From Symbiodinium natans (Eukaryota > Sar > Dinophyceae > Suessiales > Symbiodiniaceae): a stretch of 55,000 nt of DNA. The notes below the pieces were generated by a model. The model was not told the DNA's origin. It did not search any database and saw only the letters and a list, made by a program, of their open reading frames with translations. Below are positions 40,518 through 50,130 of the stretch, piece by piece. The stretch spans positions 665,725 through 720,724 of the forward strand of contig CAJNDS010001180.1 in assembly GCA_905221605.1 (NCBI GenBank), in the 5' to 3' direction. The stretch's first letter is position 1; each line of letters begins with the position of its first letter. The position numbers were made by a program, and so were the translations under genes.

Positions 40518-43500
40518 GAGCTGCTGTTGCAGAAGCACAAAGTTCCGGGTCTGACCAAGGCCTGGAACCCGCATTAAGCTTCGCAATGTGTAGCGAGTCC
40601 GTGAAGCCCTGAAACCCCTACAAATCACGATAAACCCCAGGCCTCTGTTTGACAAAAAAAGGGAGTTGGGTACTTGAGAAGTGTGGAAGCTGCATGTTTG
40701 TCTTCTTTTTTTGTGTTTTGAATTTTTTCATTTTTTTTGCGGGGGGTCACTTCATTCGTGGCTCTCCTCGTGGTGAGAAGCGATGTGCACCAGCCGAGTT
40801 CCGACAGCGCAGGTCATTGGAGTGGAGAAGCTCCGAAGGTTGGAGCCTCAAATCTAGTGTAGGCATTATAATACATATATATATATACACATATTTACAT
40901 ATACATTACGTTACATTACGTTACATTACATTACATTCCATTACATTACAGTACATACACACATACACACATACATGTATCTAAAATGTAGTGTTGGCGT
41001 TCGACCCCTCAAGTGCGCACACAGACCGAGGAAGTACAAAGACCTGGCCCAGAAGCGAACCCTGGCAGATGCCTTCGACCTCTTCCTCTGCGACAAGCGT
41101 GTGGGGAGACCTGTTTTTTTGATGGTCATTTTTGATTTCTTGTTTGCGTTTCTTTTTTTTCCGAGGGGGGGGGGGGTAAGTTGAGGTTTTCAGGCCCTGT
41201 GCTGAGGGTTAGTTTAAAACTAAAAACACAAGGTTGAAGGAAGGGAAGTGGGCATCAATACATATCAATACTCAGAGGCTTCCGGAAACATGTTGGGCGT
41301 CGGGCACGGGCTTGCGCAAGTTCGCGCATGCAGGCGATAACCTTAATTAGGCTTAATTGTCCCTAAAGAGCTTTAAATCTGGGGGAACCTAGGGAGGGTA
41401 GTATAGAGGGGGGTAGTAGGGGAACCCATGAAGTTTGCGCAAGCAGGAGACTTCAACCCTAACCCTAAACCCCCTAAACCCTAAACCCCAAACCCTAAAC
41501 CCTAAACCCTAAACCCTAAACCCTAAATCCCAACCCACAACCCAAACCCTAAACCCTAAACCTGAAACCCTAGACCCTAAAGCCTGAACCCTAAATCCTA
41601 AACCCTGTAGAAAAGCTGCCACCACCCTTTTGGACTCGTGGAGCCCCTGACATGCGTCGTCCACCTGTGATAAGACAGATGGCAGTGGCTAACGCACCCC
41701 CAGTTTCAGGGTTCAGGGAGTTTGGGGTTCAGGGTTTAGGGTTTAGGGTTTAGGGTTTAGGGGTTCAGGGTTTAGGGTTTAGGGTTTAGGGTTTAGGGTT
41801 TGGGGTTTAGGGTCTAGGGTCTAGGGTCTAGGGTCTAGGGTCTAGGGTCTATATAGGGTCTAGGGTCTAGAGGGTCTAGGGTCTAGGGTTGGGGAAATAA
41901 GAACAATTTGCCTCTTGAAAGCCCAACTCAGGTCGTCGAGATGATGCCCCAGATCTTGGGAAGTCGTCCCCTGAGACTTCCAACCTGCAAGCCGTGTGCC
42001 GCTACTCCAGTATGCAAAGGCACAAGAGAACCCTTCCTTGCACAGCGAATCTTTAACTGCCCCCGGAAAGCTGCAGCCAAAAAGGAGCTGAAACCCATAG
42101 GGCCTCAGCACCCTGAAGCCATAGTCCGGAACCCATGACATGAGAAACCTCTGCTCTCACATCATCACCCCTCCGGGACTCCTCCGCAGCCGATGATGTA
42201 GGGCGCTTGATCGCGCTGTCCTGTCGCGCTGAGATGTCTTCTACAAGCAGAAGCTGAAGGCCCCGGTGCCCATCCAGCTGCCACTTGGGTCAACCTCTCT
42301 ACGAACTGCTTGGGAACTCCCCCAAAAAATACACAATAGTCTTCCTTAGGGTAATATGGGGATTATTACCTTTTTGGGGGGGTTCTTAAGCACATGGGGC
42401 ATGCTCCAGACCCCCCCCCCCCCCCCCCGCACCTTCTGAGCAAGAACTGGGATCAGCGGTTGATCACTTCTGCTATGGCCTTTTTGTGGCAAGTCAAGCA
42501 GCACACCAGACAAAAAAGCGCTGGCAACATCCCATGCAGATCTCGGACAGTTGAAGCATGGGCAGATACTTCTGTCTTCAACCTAAGCATCCCTTCCGCA
42601 GAGCGGGCACGCCAGCATGATAGCAGTTTGAGTTAACAGGTTTCAGAGTTGCACACACCGCGAGGGCTTTCTGACTTCTGGCAAACAAGAAACCCCCCCC
42701 CTTAAAGCAGACTCAGATGACTCAGAGTACCAACTACCACGCCCAAGCCTTTGCCAACCGATGCAGCTGAGGAAGGAGAACGGAGAGGACCCGGCCCAGG
42801 AGGTCCGCAAGGCCCTGCACTGCCCTGCGCTGCCCTGGACTGTCTCCCGATCTGCTGTTATGTTGACCAGGGGAACAGCCCTCGGAATTAGCAATCAGGG
42901 TGCACCGTGCAACCACACAGGGAAGACCCATGCAGCAAGTACGCCCGCAGCATCAACCGCAATTCACGAATCTCATCAACTTAAGCCTGCATCTACAAAA
43001 CCGCTTTCAGCTGCTCTACGAGATTCCTCTCCCCGTACATCATCGGCAGCAATTGCACAGAGGAAACATATCTTTTGCTCGTTCTGTTTCCAAAGATGTC
43101 TCTAACCGCTGCTGCCTTTTAAGTGCTCTGCACCTCTGGGTTCTATGGAGCTAGAGCTACTACACAGGCTGCAAGGGAGCTTTGTCTCAGTTCCGCGTGT
43201 TGAAGAAGTGTTGAAGACTCGGATCACCTCAACGACGGTTTCAAAGTGTGGTCGAGCGCCTTGATACACGCTCAGGAATGTCAGGGCACTCCACCTAAAG
43301 TTCCCTCCCCCCCCCTCCCCCCCCGCATCTGTTATACAACCCCAAAAACCCTAAACTTCCCAAGAAACTTCCTAAAGAACCCTAAACAGCTCCCTATTAA
43401 AACTTCCGAACAGCCCATCAGACTCGTACATAGAGCCCCACTGGTGAGTTCTCATTGGGAGGCCATGACCGGAACCAAGTTCCGTGTCGTCCAGGGCCGC

Positions 43501-43582
43501 TGTGTGGGCATCCGCTTCGGGCGCTGCTCGATGACAGAGGTGGGGGGATTTCACGTGGGGGGCTGGGTTTAGGGTTTAGGGT

Positions 43583-43649
<67 letters not shown>

Positions 43650-43811
43650 GGTTGGGGTTGAGGGTTGAGGGAGATGCTCTTCCGGAAATCTGAGTCAGTG
43701 TTTGCCGGGCTTGGCAGGGGGTTGGGATGTAGGGTGAAGGCAGGCACCTCAAAACGATGGAAACGCCCCTGAGGAGCAACTCTTTGCCAATGCCTCGGCC
43801 GTGATTGCCGG
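40518..43811 (+). CDS. Ribosomal-L1-domain protein, RSL1D1/Utp30-like (partial)
   Basis: Likely role: nucleolar L1-domain protein of the RSL1D1/Utp30/Cic1 group, acting in rRNA processing and pre-ribosome assembly. Exons: 40518-40559 (ELLLQKHKVPGLTK), 40813-40838 (VIGVEKLR), 41025-41100 (YKDLAQKRTLADAFDLFLCD), 41932-41962 (VVEMMPQILG), 42235-42289 (FYKQKLKAPVPIQLPL), 43434-43539 (KFRVVQGRCVGIRFGRCSMT) and 43774-43811 (EQLFANASAVIA). Joined in phase they follow the family order: YK..KR.L..FDLFL.D.RV, LP..LG..FY..K..PVPI, T.FR...G.C..IR.GR.SM, then E....NA. Introns are 253, 186, 831, 272, 1144 and 234 nt. Donors: GC, GTTGGA, GTGGGG, GTCGTC, GTCAAC, GTGGGG. Both ends of the gene are missing; a possible later exon at about 44282 (ELLLQAITIQAS) is not included. 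The family name is established knowledge; the function in this organism is inferred. Confidence 0.78.
40864..40985. repeat. (TA)n and (ATTAC)n microsatellites in intron 2
   Basis: TATATATATATA, then TTACATTACGTTACATTACA-type pentamers and CACATACACA. Within intron 40839-41024 of the L1-domain gene. Confidence 0.85.
41456..41605. repeat. CCCTAAA array in intron 3 of the L1-domain gene
   Basis: About 20 units, central part perfect, ends degenerate. Same intron as the oppositely oriented arrays at 41725-41890. Confidence 0.92.
41725..41809. repeat. TTTAGGG array in intron 3 of the L1-domain gene
   Basis: About 12 units with TTCAGGG and TTTGGGG variants, on the opposite strand sense to 41456-41605. 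Confidence 0.92.
41810..41890. repeat. (TCTAGGG)n variant array
   Basis: About 11 copies of the homogeneous variant TCTAGGG continuing directly from TTTAGGG units. Ends 41 bp before the exon at 41932. Confidence 0.92.
43580..43671. repeat. (TTGAGGG)n variant array in intron 6 of the L1-domain gene
   Basis: About 13 copies of TTGAGGG, almost uniform, after two TTTAGGG units. - strand frames over it (STLNPQP repeats) are by-products. Confidence 0.95.
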
Positions 43812-46309
43812 GCGCTGAGAGTCCAAGAGCGACCTTGCAATTCCACTTGAGGAGGTTTTTATCTGGGTGTAGGTAGCGGCAGAACTAGCTACTCCTACAT
43901 ATGCTTGCAAGCATCAAGCAGCCCACGGCTTGCATGAACCTTCCAAATCACTTCTGTTCTTTTGCTCATCTCATCCCACAGCAATCTCTGCGACAGTTAC
44001 TCCAGCACTCTTGCATACAGGTTCCAAGGCATAAGTGGGGTTGAGCCGGATGCCTGCAGCGAGACTTCCAGAATGCAGACCATGGCCACATTTGAAGCAG
44101 CATTGTGGCAATTCTGGATTGCTAGGTTGAAGTGCAGAGTGAGCAGTGTCCCCCCTAGAAAATTGCCACCACGCGAAGCCGCAACCAGGCGGCATCCATC
44201 AAGCTGCTCGGGAGGCGCAATTATGGGCTAATGGCACTTCCGGGCACCCCACAGCCCCCTTTTTTCCTCACGCCGTGAAGAGGCGCGAGCTGCTCCTCCA
44301 AGCGATCACGATCCAGGCCTCCTTGCTCCAAAGTCAAAAAAGACCCTTCTCCCGACTTTGGCACAAGAGCTTTGCAATAATCTTCCCACACTTCAAATAT
44401 AAAAGGCTCTCTTTTCGGGGCTCTGGGGGCGTGTTATGCTTCTCTTCTTGCCTTGTGCACAAATAGTTTTTGTTGCTGGCGGTCGTGAAGGATCGAAGGA
44501 TCGAGCTGTAGGGTTCATTGAACAGGGGGCCCCCGTACTAGCTGCAAGCTTTGTTGACCAGTCCAGGGACATGCAGGAGACCAAACTTGCAAAGGTTACA
44601 AAACCCTTGACCTTGGGATGTTTCCCCCTTATACTAACACTCCATAGTAGGGATTATCGTGGGGGGCACGAGAGCATCCCAACCCAAAACCCCAAAACCC
44701 TTGCTAGGCAGAGACCCCCTTATTGAGGTGGTTTCCCGCTTTTTTGGGGCTCCAGGAGGTTGCATCGGGGACCATTTGCCGTCGGATTTCAAGAGCCAGA
44801 CCAAAACACCATGGCAAGGCGACAAACTCCATTGCACTCCCTGTCTGGAGGAGGCCAGGGGGAGTGGCACTTTTTCAATACTTATCCATCTTTTGCAAAA
44901 TAGTAGTCAGTTTGCTCAGAGCTCCCAGCGGTTCAGGAGTTGGAGCAAGCAGGCTGATTATTTGACATGACCATGGGGCCTTCTGTAGCCTGCTGCTGCT
45001 TGAACTTTACCTGCAGCATAGCTTCCAGCTCATGCTCACGCTGGTTTTGTGGATCGGGACACACGATCACAAGAGCAAGAGCCATCATCCGTTGGCGTTG
45101 GCAAAAACGCATTACCACAGTGCCTGCCACACAGGCACACGGGCATCACCTGTCCACCGAATACCAGCCCACAGCTCGTGCATACTTGCGCTTACGAAGA
45201 TGATAGCAAGAACTACGTAGTGTCAAACCGGTCTGTCTGCAGGGCCGCCCCGCCAGGGGCGCCTGTGAACCTCAAAAAGTGCCTGGGCTTGCGAGATTAT
45301 GGGATTTGAAAGCCACGACAAGTTGTGTGAGTCGTATTCTCTGTGGCCCTACGGGGGAGTATCGTGACTTTTGGGTTCTGCGAACTTGGGATTGTCCCCC
45401 CCCCCCCCCGGGCCCCCCGAAAGCCACTGTGCAAGACAGTCGGTCGCTCAAACCTAACCTCCCTTAGCATTGGTGTGTTCCAAATACCAAGAGTAGGAAG
45501 AATTGTAAGGCAGTTAAAGCAGCAATAATTGGAATAGTCGCAGTCATTGCAGTTATAGTTCCATACTGCAATATCAATCCAACATAAGCTGTGCGTGTGT
45601 GTGAGTGATTCGGGGGCTCTCCGAGTTTTGGTCAGTCTTGGGGTAGCCTACATATAAAGCTCCGTATTGTACTGGGCACCCGAACATGACCCTAATGTCA
45701 GGAGCCTCCCAAATGCACGGATATTCATCATAAATCATGACGACGAAAATCTTGGGGTTGGCCTCTTTACATCCTAGCCCTGCCGGCATCTGACTGGTAC
45801 CGATGCATACCCTTGACACGTACTTTATCACATGTACTCAGTCCTGGGAATTCCAGGGTCGATGGATCGATCCCATCCCACCGGCATGTTCTTCTGAGGT
45901 GGCGGGAGCAGAATGCAAGTTCTGCCGCATCGGACACAGGCACAGGGGTTTCAATAATCGGGACGATCCCAGTGCCGGGACATCAGTTAGTTTGTACTCA
46001 TACGTATACATGTACTATTTATAGTTCACTAAGAAGACCCTCCCCGCGGACCGGTTCTTGAACTGCATATGAGATTGGGAATCTGCTTGAAAGATTCAGG
46101 GTCTCAGGGGTGCCTTTTGTCGGGGAGGTAGGCAGGACGTTGTTTAGTTTCGGTGGAATGCTACAATTCCCCAAGACTCTCTCTGCCTGAGACCACTTCA
46201 ATTCCTTTCCGTTTGCCGACTTTGCTAGATTAGTTCTCTTGCATGTGGGAGGAGTATCAGTTCTACGGTTTAGTTTTGCTTATTTGGGGGGGGTGGGGGG
46301 GCTCTAAGG
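43812..46309. other. No gene resolved; 3' part of the L1 gene probably here
   Basis: Open stretches include 43962-44231 (+), a basic segment near 44282 (ELLLQAITIQASLLQS, which resembles the next conserved L1-family strand), 45049-45309 (+) and a Cys/His-containing stretch near 45905 (ECKFCRIGHRHRG). None has a verified exon structure. Confidence 0.4.
44618..44681. mobile_element. Inverted-repeat element, CCCCTTATACTAACA family
   Basis: GGGATGTTTCCCCCTTATAC, TAACACTCCATAGTAGGGAT, centre CGTGGGGGGCACG, end GAGCATCCCAA. Right arm shortened relative to 22129-22231. Confidence 0.5.
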
Positions 46310-46453
46310 ATGAAGGCGGCGTGGGAGTGGCGCCGTGGATTCGTCATCTCGTGCAGTTATTGGTCCAACTTCGGCTTGAAAGATATTGCCACTGCTACCC
46401 AGCCACTTGCAGGTGCTAGTGGCATCAGCGACTCGGAAATCACCGGCAGTGAG
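46310..46453 (+). CDS. Candidate first exon, 48 codons
   Basis: ATG (AAGGATGA) opens a frame beginning MKAAWEWRRGFVISCSYW and ending SDSEITGSE before the donor GAG|GTGCGC; the frame itself stays open to 46657. Hydrophobic start could be a signal or membrane segment, but two Trp-Arg clusters argue against a classical signal peptide. Unrecognised. Confidence 0.25.
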
Positions 46454-46826
46454 GTGCGCCCTGCGACAATGAGGTTCAGGCATGCAGGTATAGATGCAAT
46501 ACAGATGAGCTGCATGTTGACTTCGTCACCCTTCTTCCCTTCTTTGGTCATTAACGAGCGCCTCCTCCGCACGCCGTCCACTTTGGGGACACACTTATCT
46601 CATCTCTGCCGAGACTGCCTTCACTCCTTTCACTTCACAGTAGTGCGAGCAGAGTGAACGGTGATCTCTCGCACCGCTGGGGACTTTCAACGAAAAGCCA
46701 GAAAGCAAAACCCTTTTTGCACCTCTTGGCCTTGGATGTTCTTTCATCCTGTAGGAAACGCGCAGGGTTGCGAGAAAGGAGCACTATCCCACGCGGCTCT
46801 TGGCTGGGGAGAGCTTTTTCTCTGGG

Positions 46827-46875
46827 GCGGGGGGGAGGGGGGGGGAAGAAGAATTTCTCTCCCCCCCCCCCCCCG
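46827..46875. repeat. G-run/C-run inverted pair
   Basis: GCGGGGGGGAGGGGGGGGG and, 12 bases later, a run of 14 C. Can fold as a G:C hairpin or a G-quadruplex/i-motif pair. Confidence 0.85.
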
Positions 46876-47127
46876 CAAAGAAGCCAAAGTGGGGACTCGA
46901 CAGAGATTTTCTTCCCGAGTGATCCTGGTTCTCTGAACTTCTTCCAAATATGACAAGACCTTCTGAACCTCAAGTAGGGCGGCCGGAGGGTTCTGTTGGA
47001 ATGGGACGTAGCAAGAGACCTGAAATACCCACAAGACCTTGGCTTTGAGGGCGTGGGAAGCCTTGCATGGGCTCCTGCTCCTGTGGAAGCGATTCAACTG
47101 GCCAATGAATTCCGAGTAGGGTTTCGG

Positions 47128-47162
47128 GTTTAGGGTTTAGGGTTTAGGGTTTAGGGTTTAGG
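47128..47162. repeat. (TTTAGGG)n array
   Basis: Five perfect units. Confidence 0.92.
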
Positions 47163-47267
47163 GGAGCCCTTTGCGCAGATCATCTCCGATGCTGGGGAGA
47201 CACTGAGCACTCGTGCGACCCGGCAGCAAGATGCTGAATAGCTCGCGCAATCTTCGGACTTAGGTTT

Positions 47268-47486
47268 GTGAGACTCCTGTTTTCGGATGGAAGCCCGTTG
47301 TGGACTGGTGCACGAGTTTCCCTACGGAACGTGAACCTGAACCTCTTCATCAGAAGCTGCACTTCGCGACTTGACGGCTTGCCTTGCATCGAACAACAAA
47401 GCGTGGAACGAAAAAGCAACTTCCCGGTCGTTCGCTACCGCGAGCCGACCCCATTTCTCTCCCTCAAACCGCCAAGGACTCGATGA
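47268..47486 (+). CDS. Candidate exon, basic, two Cys
   Basis: A + frame without ATG, 72 codons to TGA at 47484. Includes NVNLNLFIRSCTSRLDGLPC and SNFPVVRYREPTPFL. It ends over the ATG of the next candidate gene (47483), giving a four-base stop/start overlap. Upstream acceptor not clear. Confidence 0.22.
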   Translation: MRLLFSDGSPLWTGARVSLRNVNLNLFIRSCTSRLDGLPCIEQQSVERKSNFPVVRYREPTPFLSLKPPRTR

Positions 47487-47556
47487 GTGAGATCGAGACC
47501 GCAGGGGAGACCATGAGCGAGGCGAGCTGCAAGGAGGGCGCACGCGAAAAGTTTTT
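47483..47556 (+). CDS. Candidate first exon with consensus donor
   Basis: ATG (CTCGATGA) opens 24 codons, MSEIETAGETMSEASCKEGA then REKF, closing at TTT|GTGAGT, one of the best donors in the window. Acidic, flexible N-terminus. Second exon uncertain: an acceptor at 47701 (GTGCTTTCAG) opens AVAAALQSSAMYKTIEGADI in one frame. Confidence 0.33.
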
Positions 47557-47656
47557 GTGAGTTGAGAGTTAACGTCCAGAGATACCGGTCCACAAGACGT
47601 ATAGACCTAATCAGAATGGACTGGGGCCGGAACACCTCTGAACCCCGCCAGCGCAG

Positions 47657-48046
47657 GTGGATCCCTCTGGGGCCAGGGCCCTAGTGACCCTAGTGCTTTC
47701 AGGCAGTTGCAGCCGCCTTGCAGAGCAGCGCCATGTACAAGACGATAGAAGGCGCCGACATCTTTTGACCTGCTTGCCTCAGCATGCTACTCTAAATGCC
47801 TCCACAACCTGTTGCAACTGGAGAAGGAGTGAGAGGAGCGCAGGATCTGTTCTCATTCCAGCGATCGCACGTCCAAAACGAACCAAAAAAGGGTGTATCG
47901 TTAAAAGCACCGATACCGAAAAAGAGAAATACCAAAGGAGCTCAGTGGGAAACGCAGATCAAACCAGCAGCTGTGCTCAGGAATCGCTAAGTGAGATGGG
48001 CTCCGAAGCTGAGATCACAAAGGAGGACACAGAAGCACTGATTTAG
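47657..48046 (+). CDS. Candidate 129-codon frame, probably several exons
   Basis: Starts after the acceptor GCCAGCGCAG and runs to TAG in GATTTAGGG at 48044. C-terminal third is charged and Ser/Thr-rich (SLSEMGSEAEITKEDTEALI). Possible internal acceptors and donors (47701; GTGAGAGG at 47829) suggest a spliced structure. Unrecognised. Confidence 0.24.
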   Translation: MDPSGARALVTLVLSGSCSRLAEQRHVQDDRRRRHLLTCLPQHATLNASTTCCNWRRSERSAGSVLIPAIARPKRTKKGCIVKSTDTEKEKYQRSSVGNADQTSSCAQESLSEMGSEAEITKEDTEALI

Positions 48047-48726
48047 GGTTTAGGTTTAGGGTTTAGGGCCTACTTCAGCCGTCCATGGCCGTGCAGAACC
48101 TACCCCTTCCCCTATCAGACTCTTCTGACACATGTGGGGTCTGCCGAAGATGAATGTGCCACGAAGTCGGCAGCCCCGAAGCTCCGAAGCCCATCCTGAG
48201 CATTTTCAGGACCTTCCCCTTGTGCAGGGCCTGAAAAAGAAGAAGAGGAGACGAGGGCTTCTTGAAAGCTGCTGAACGCATGTGACGAGTGTGCTTCTTT
48301 GTTTGTCAACATCATTGAGGGAAGTGGCAGTACATTTGCCAAGGGGCAACTTGGTTGCTAGTGACTGTTTTGGCACGCTGGGGTTTGCTGCCATGTCTCG
48401 ACACCGTCAGCTCTGACATGCGGAGACCCGGCTTTTTGCGACCCTTTGATCCGAACAAGCTCAGCCGAAACGTGCTCTACGGGGTGCTAAACCTGTGATA
48501 TCAGGATTGATTGCTGCAGTCTAATGTTTGATTCCCCACAGCTGAAGAGGTCGCAAGTTTGAGCCTTCGCCCGCAAAGCCGCCACTTGTGAAGAAGTGTG
48601 GTGTTGATCTGGCAGAGTTGCAGTATGCCTGGTAGACGATCACTGTTGCTACTCAAAGTCCCCTGCAGTAAAGACCATGGCAGCTGCACAAGCTCTACCC
48701 TAAAGTCTTCCAAAATGACTGGCTTA

Positions 48727-48876
48727 CTAGTAGCAGTAGTAGAAGTAGTAGTAGCAGTAGCCGCAGTGGCGCAGTAGCAGTAGTAGCAGTGGTGGCAGTA
48801 GTAGTAGCAGTAGTAGCAGTGGTAGCAGTAGCAGTAGTAGCAGTAGTAGCAGTAGTAGCAGTAGTAGCAGTAGTAG

Positions 48877-48907
<31 letters not shown>

Positions 48908-49042
48908 AGCAGTAGCAGTAGCAGTAGCAGTAGCAGTAGCAGTATAGTAGTAGTAGTAGTAGTAGTAGTAGCAGCAGCAGCAGCAGTAGTAGCAGAAGCA
49001 GCAGCAGCAGAGTAGCAGTAGCAGTACTAGCAGTAGTAGGAG
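48727..49042. repeat. (AGTAGC)n / (CAG)n / (TAG)n array
   Basis: Over 300 bp of TAG and CAG triplets mixed: AGTAGCAGTAGCAG, pure CAG (48886-48905) and pure TAG (48946-48972). Stops in the TAG frame exclude poly-Ser coding across the block on +. Confidence 0.95.
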
Positions 49043-49145
49043 ATGATACTTCTTTGCATTCTTACAACGGCCTTCAAAGCCCTCCGAGTCCAGGAAGCAC
49101 CTGGGACAGGAAGTGGCGGAGGAGGCGGCCCTTTTCGCAAGTCAT

Positions 49146-49345
49146 TTGGGGGTTTCGAAAAAAATGGGGGGGGATGACCCAAAATTAGGGGTACCTTATA
49201 GGGGTCCTTATTCTCATGGAATCCTACTATTTGGGGGGTCCCTTGTTTTTGTACCCTTTTGTTTTTGGGAGGGGGGGGGGTCTCTTTAAGGGAATTCTAG
49301 GGTACAAACGGGTCCCTCATGATCGTAAACCCCCCAGTTATGGTT
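49146..49345. mobile_element. 200-bp repeat element, TTTGGGGGGTTTCGA family
   Basis: Left end ATTTGGGGGTTTCGAAAA; right end TCGTAAACCCCCCAGTTA, inverted with respect to the left. Inside: GGGGTACCTTATAGGGGTCC, TGGAATCCTACTATTTGGGG and TTTAAGGGAATTCTAGGG. GCAAGTC / GACTTGC outside the ends extends the inverted repeat. Best copy of the family. Confidence 0.6.
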
Positions 49346-49358
49346 CTGACTTGCCGTT

Positions 49359-49577
49359 ATGACAATCAACAAGTATAGGTTCGAAGCAAAGTGGGCGGAA
49401 TGGGGAGTTCCAGCGCCATCTCGTGGCCTGTGGCACTATGTGTCATCAGCGAGTGCTGGCGACTTCAATTTCCTGACTCTCGGAAAGCCGCACGTCGAAA
49501 GGTTCCTGATAAGCCAACAGCGTGTGCTTTCTCCTGATCGACCGCGAGACCCGGCAAAAACCAAGTGTCGATATTAG
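49359..49577 (+). CDS. Candidate ORF, 72 residues
   Basis: ATG (CCGTTATGA) to TAG. MTINKYRFEAKWAEWGVPAP, then SRGLWHYVSSASAGDFNFLT and a basic end (RPRDPAKTKCRY). Aromatic-rich, balanced composition. Starts directly after the repeat element. May be a first exon. Unrecognised. Confidence 0.28.
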   Translation: MTINKYRFEAKWAEWGVPAPSRGLWHYVSSASAGDFNFLTLGKPHVERFLISQQRVLSPDRPRDPAKTKCRY

Positions 49578-49696
49578 AAGTACAAGGAGACTGTAGAGAC
49601 GGCTCAGTCTAGGTGAACTTATCACAACTGAAAGAGCTTGCAAGCTGTTTGCTGCATATTTGCGCAGCCTGCTAGGCCACACAAACGCCAGAGAAG

Positions 49697-50130
49697 GTGC
49701 CAGCCAAAGCACCCAAGAAGGCCTTTCCGATTCTTGCAAAGGGCCAAGGGCTTGGGGTAGCTCCGTGGACTTCATGCTTGAGCTTTAGGCTTAAGGGCTT
49801 TCATTCGGACAGGCCCACTAGGCTCCTCGACACTGAGGATGTACACGAGATGTGCACGGCTTTGCAGTGTGCAGTGCTGCAGCGAACGGCCATCAGCCTT
49901 CATGCGCTTGCGTCGTGCTTGCGTTGTGCAGGCCATGAAGAAGAAGGACAGGCAAGCATGAGGAGCTCGCGGCTCAGATATCCGCACAGGATCCGGAGTT
50001 TTATCATGCCCTGTCCTGAGATATAGGCAAGAGCCAACCAACCTTTCCCACGGAGAGTTCGAGCAGTTTGATGTGTTCCTCCAGGAACAGAACCTTCAAG
50101 CCCTTGAAGATTCTGCAGCCGTCAGAGGGC
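49697..50130 (+). CDS. Candidate exons, unresolved frame
   Basis: Acceptor CGCCAGAGAAG opens VPAKAPKKAFPILAKGQGLG and a frame of 109 codons to TAG at 50024. Near 49950-50010 another frame reads HEELAAQISAQDPEFYHALS, and 50064-50130 reads FEQFDVFLQEQNLQALEDSA before a 17-base C run. The last two resemble charged helical regions of ribosome-biogenesis proteins but not well enough to name. Confidence 0.22.

Noticed and set aside
41611-41702. Protein-like exon in phase 0-to-donor (PPPFWTRGAPDMRRPPVIRQ)
   Set aside because: It lies in intron 3 of the L1-domain gene, where the family alignment runs directly from 41100 to 41932; a useful false positive for calibration.
41963-42138. Extension of the exon at 41932 to a stop at 42138 (Cys-rich, protein-like)
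   Set aside because: The conserved L1 sequence leaves this frame at 41962 and resumes at 42235 in phase.
42441-43105. Open frames 42394-42636 and 42761-43105 as further L1 exons
   Set aside because: Both looked L1-like locally, but the true next block (T.FR...G.C..IR.GR.SM) follows in phase at 43434.
43418-43846. - strand ORF with STLNPQP repeats
   Set aside because: Translation of the TTGAGGG variant array and antisense to a verified L1 exon.
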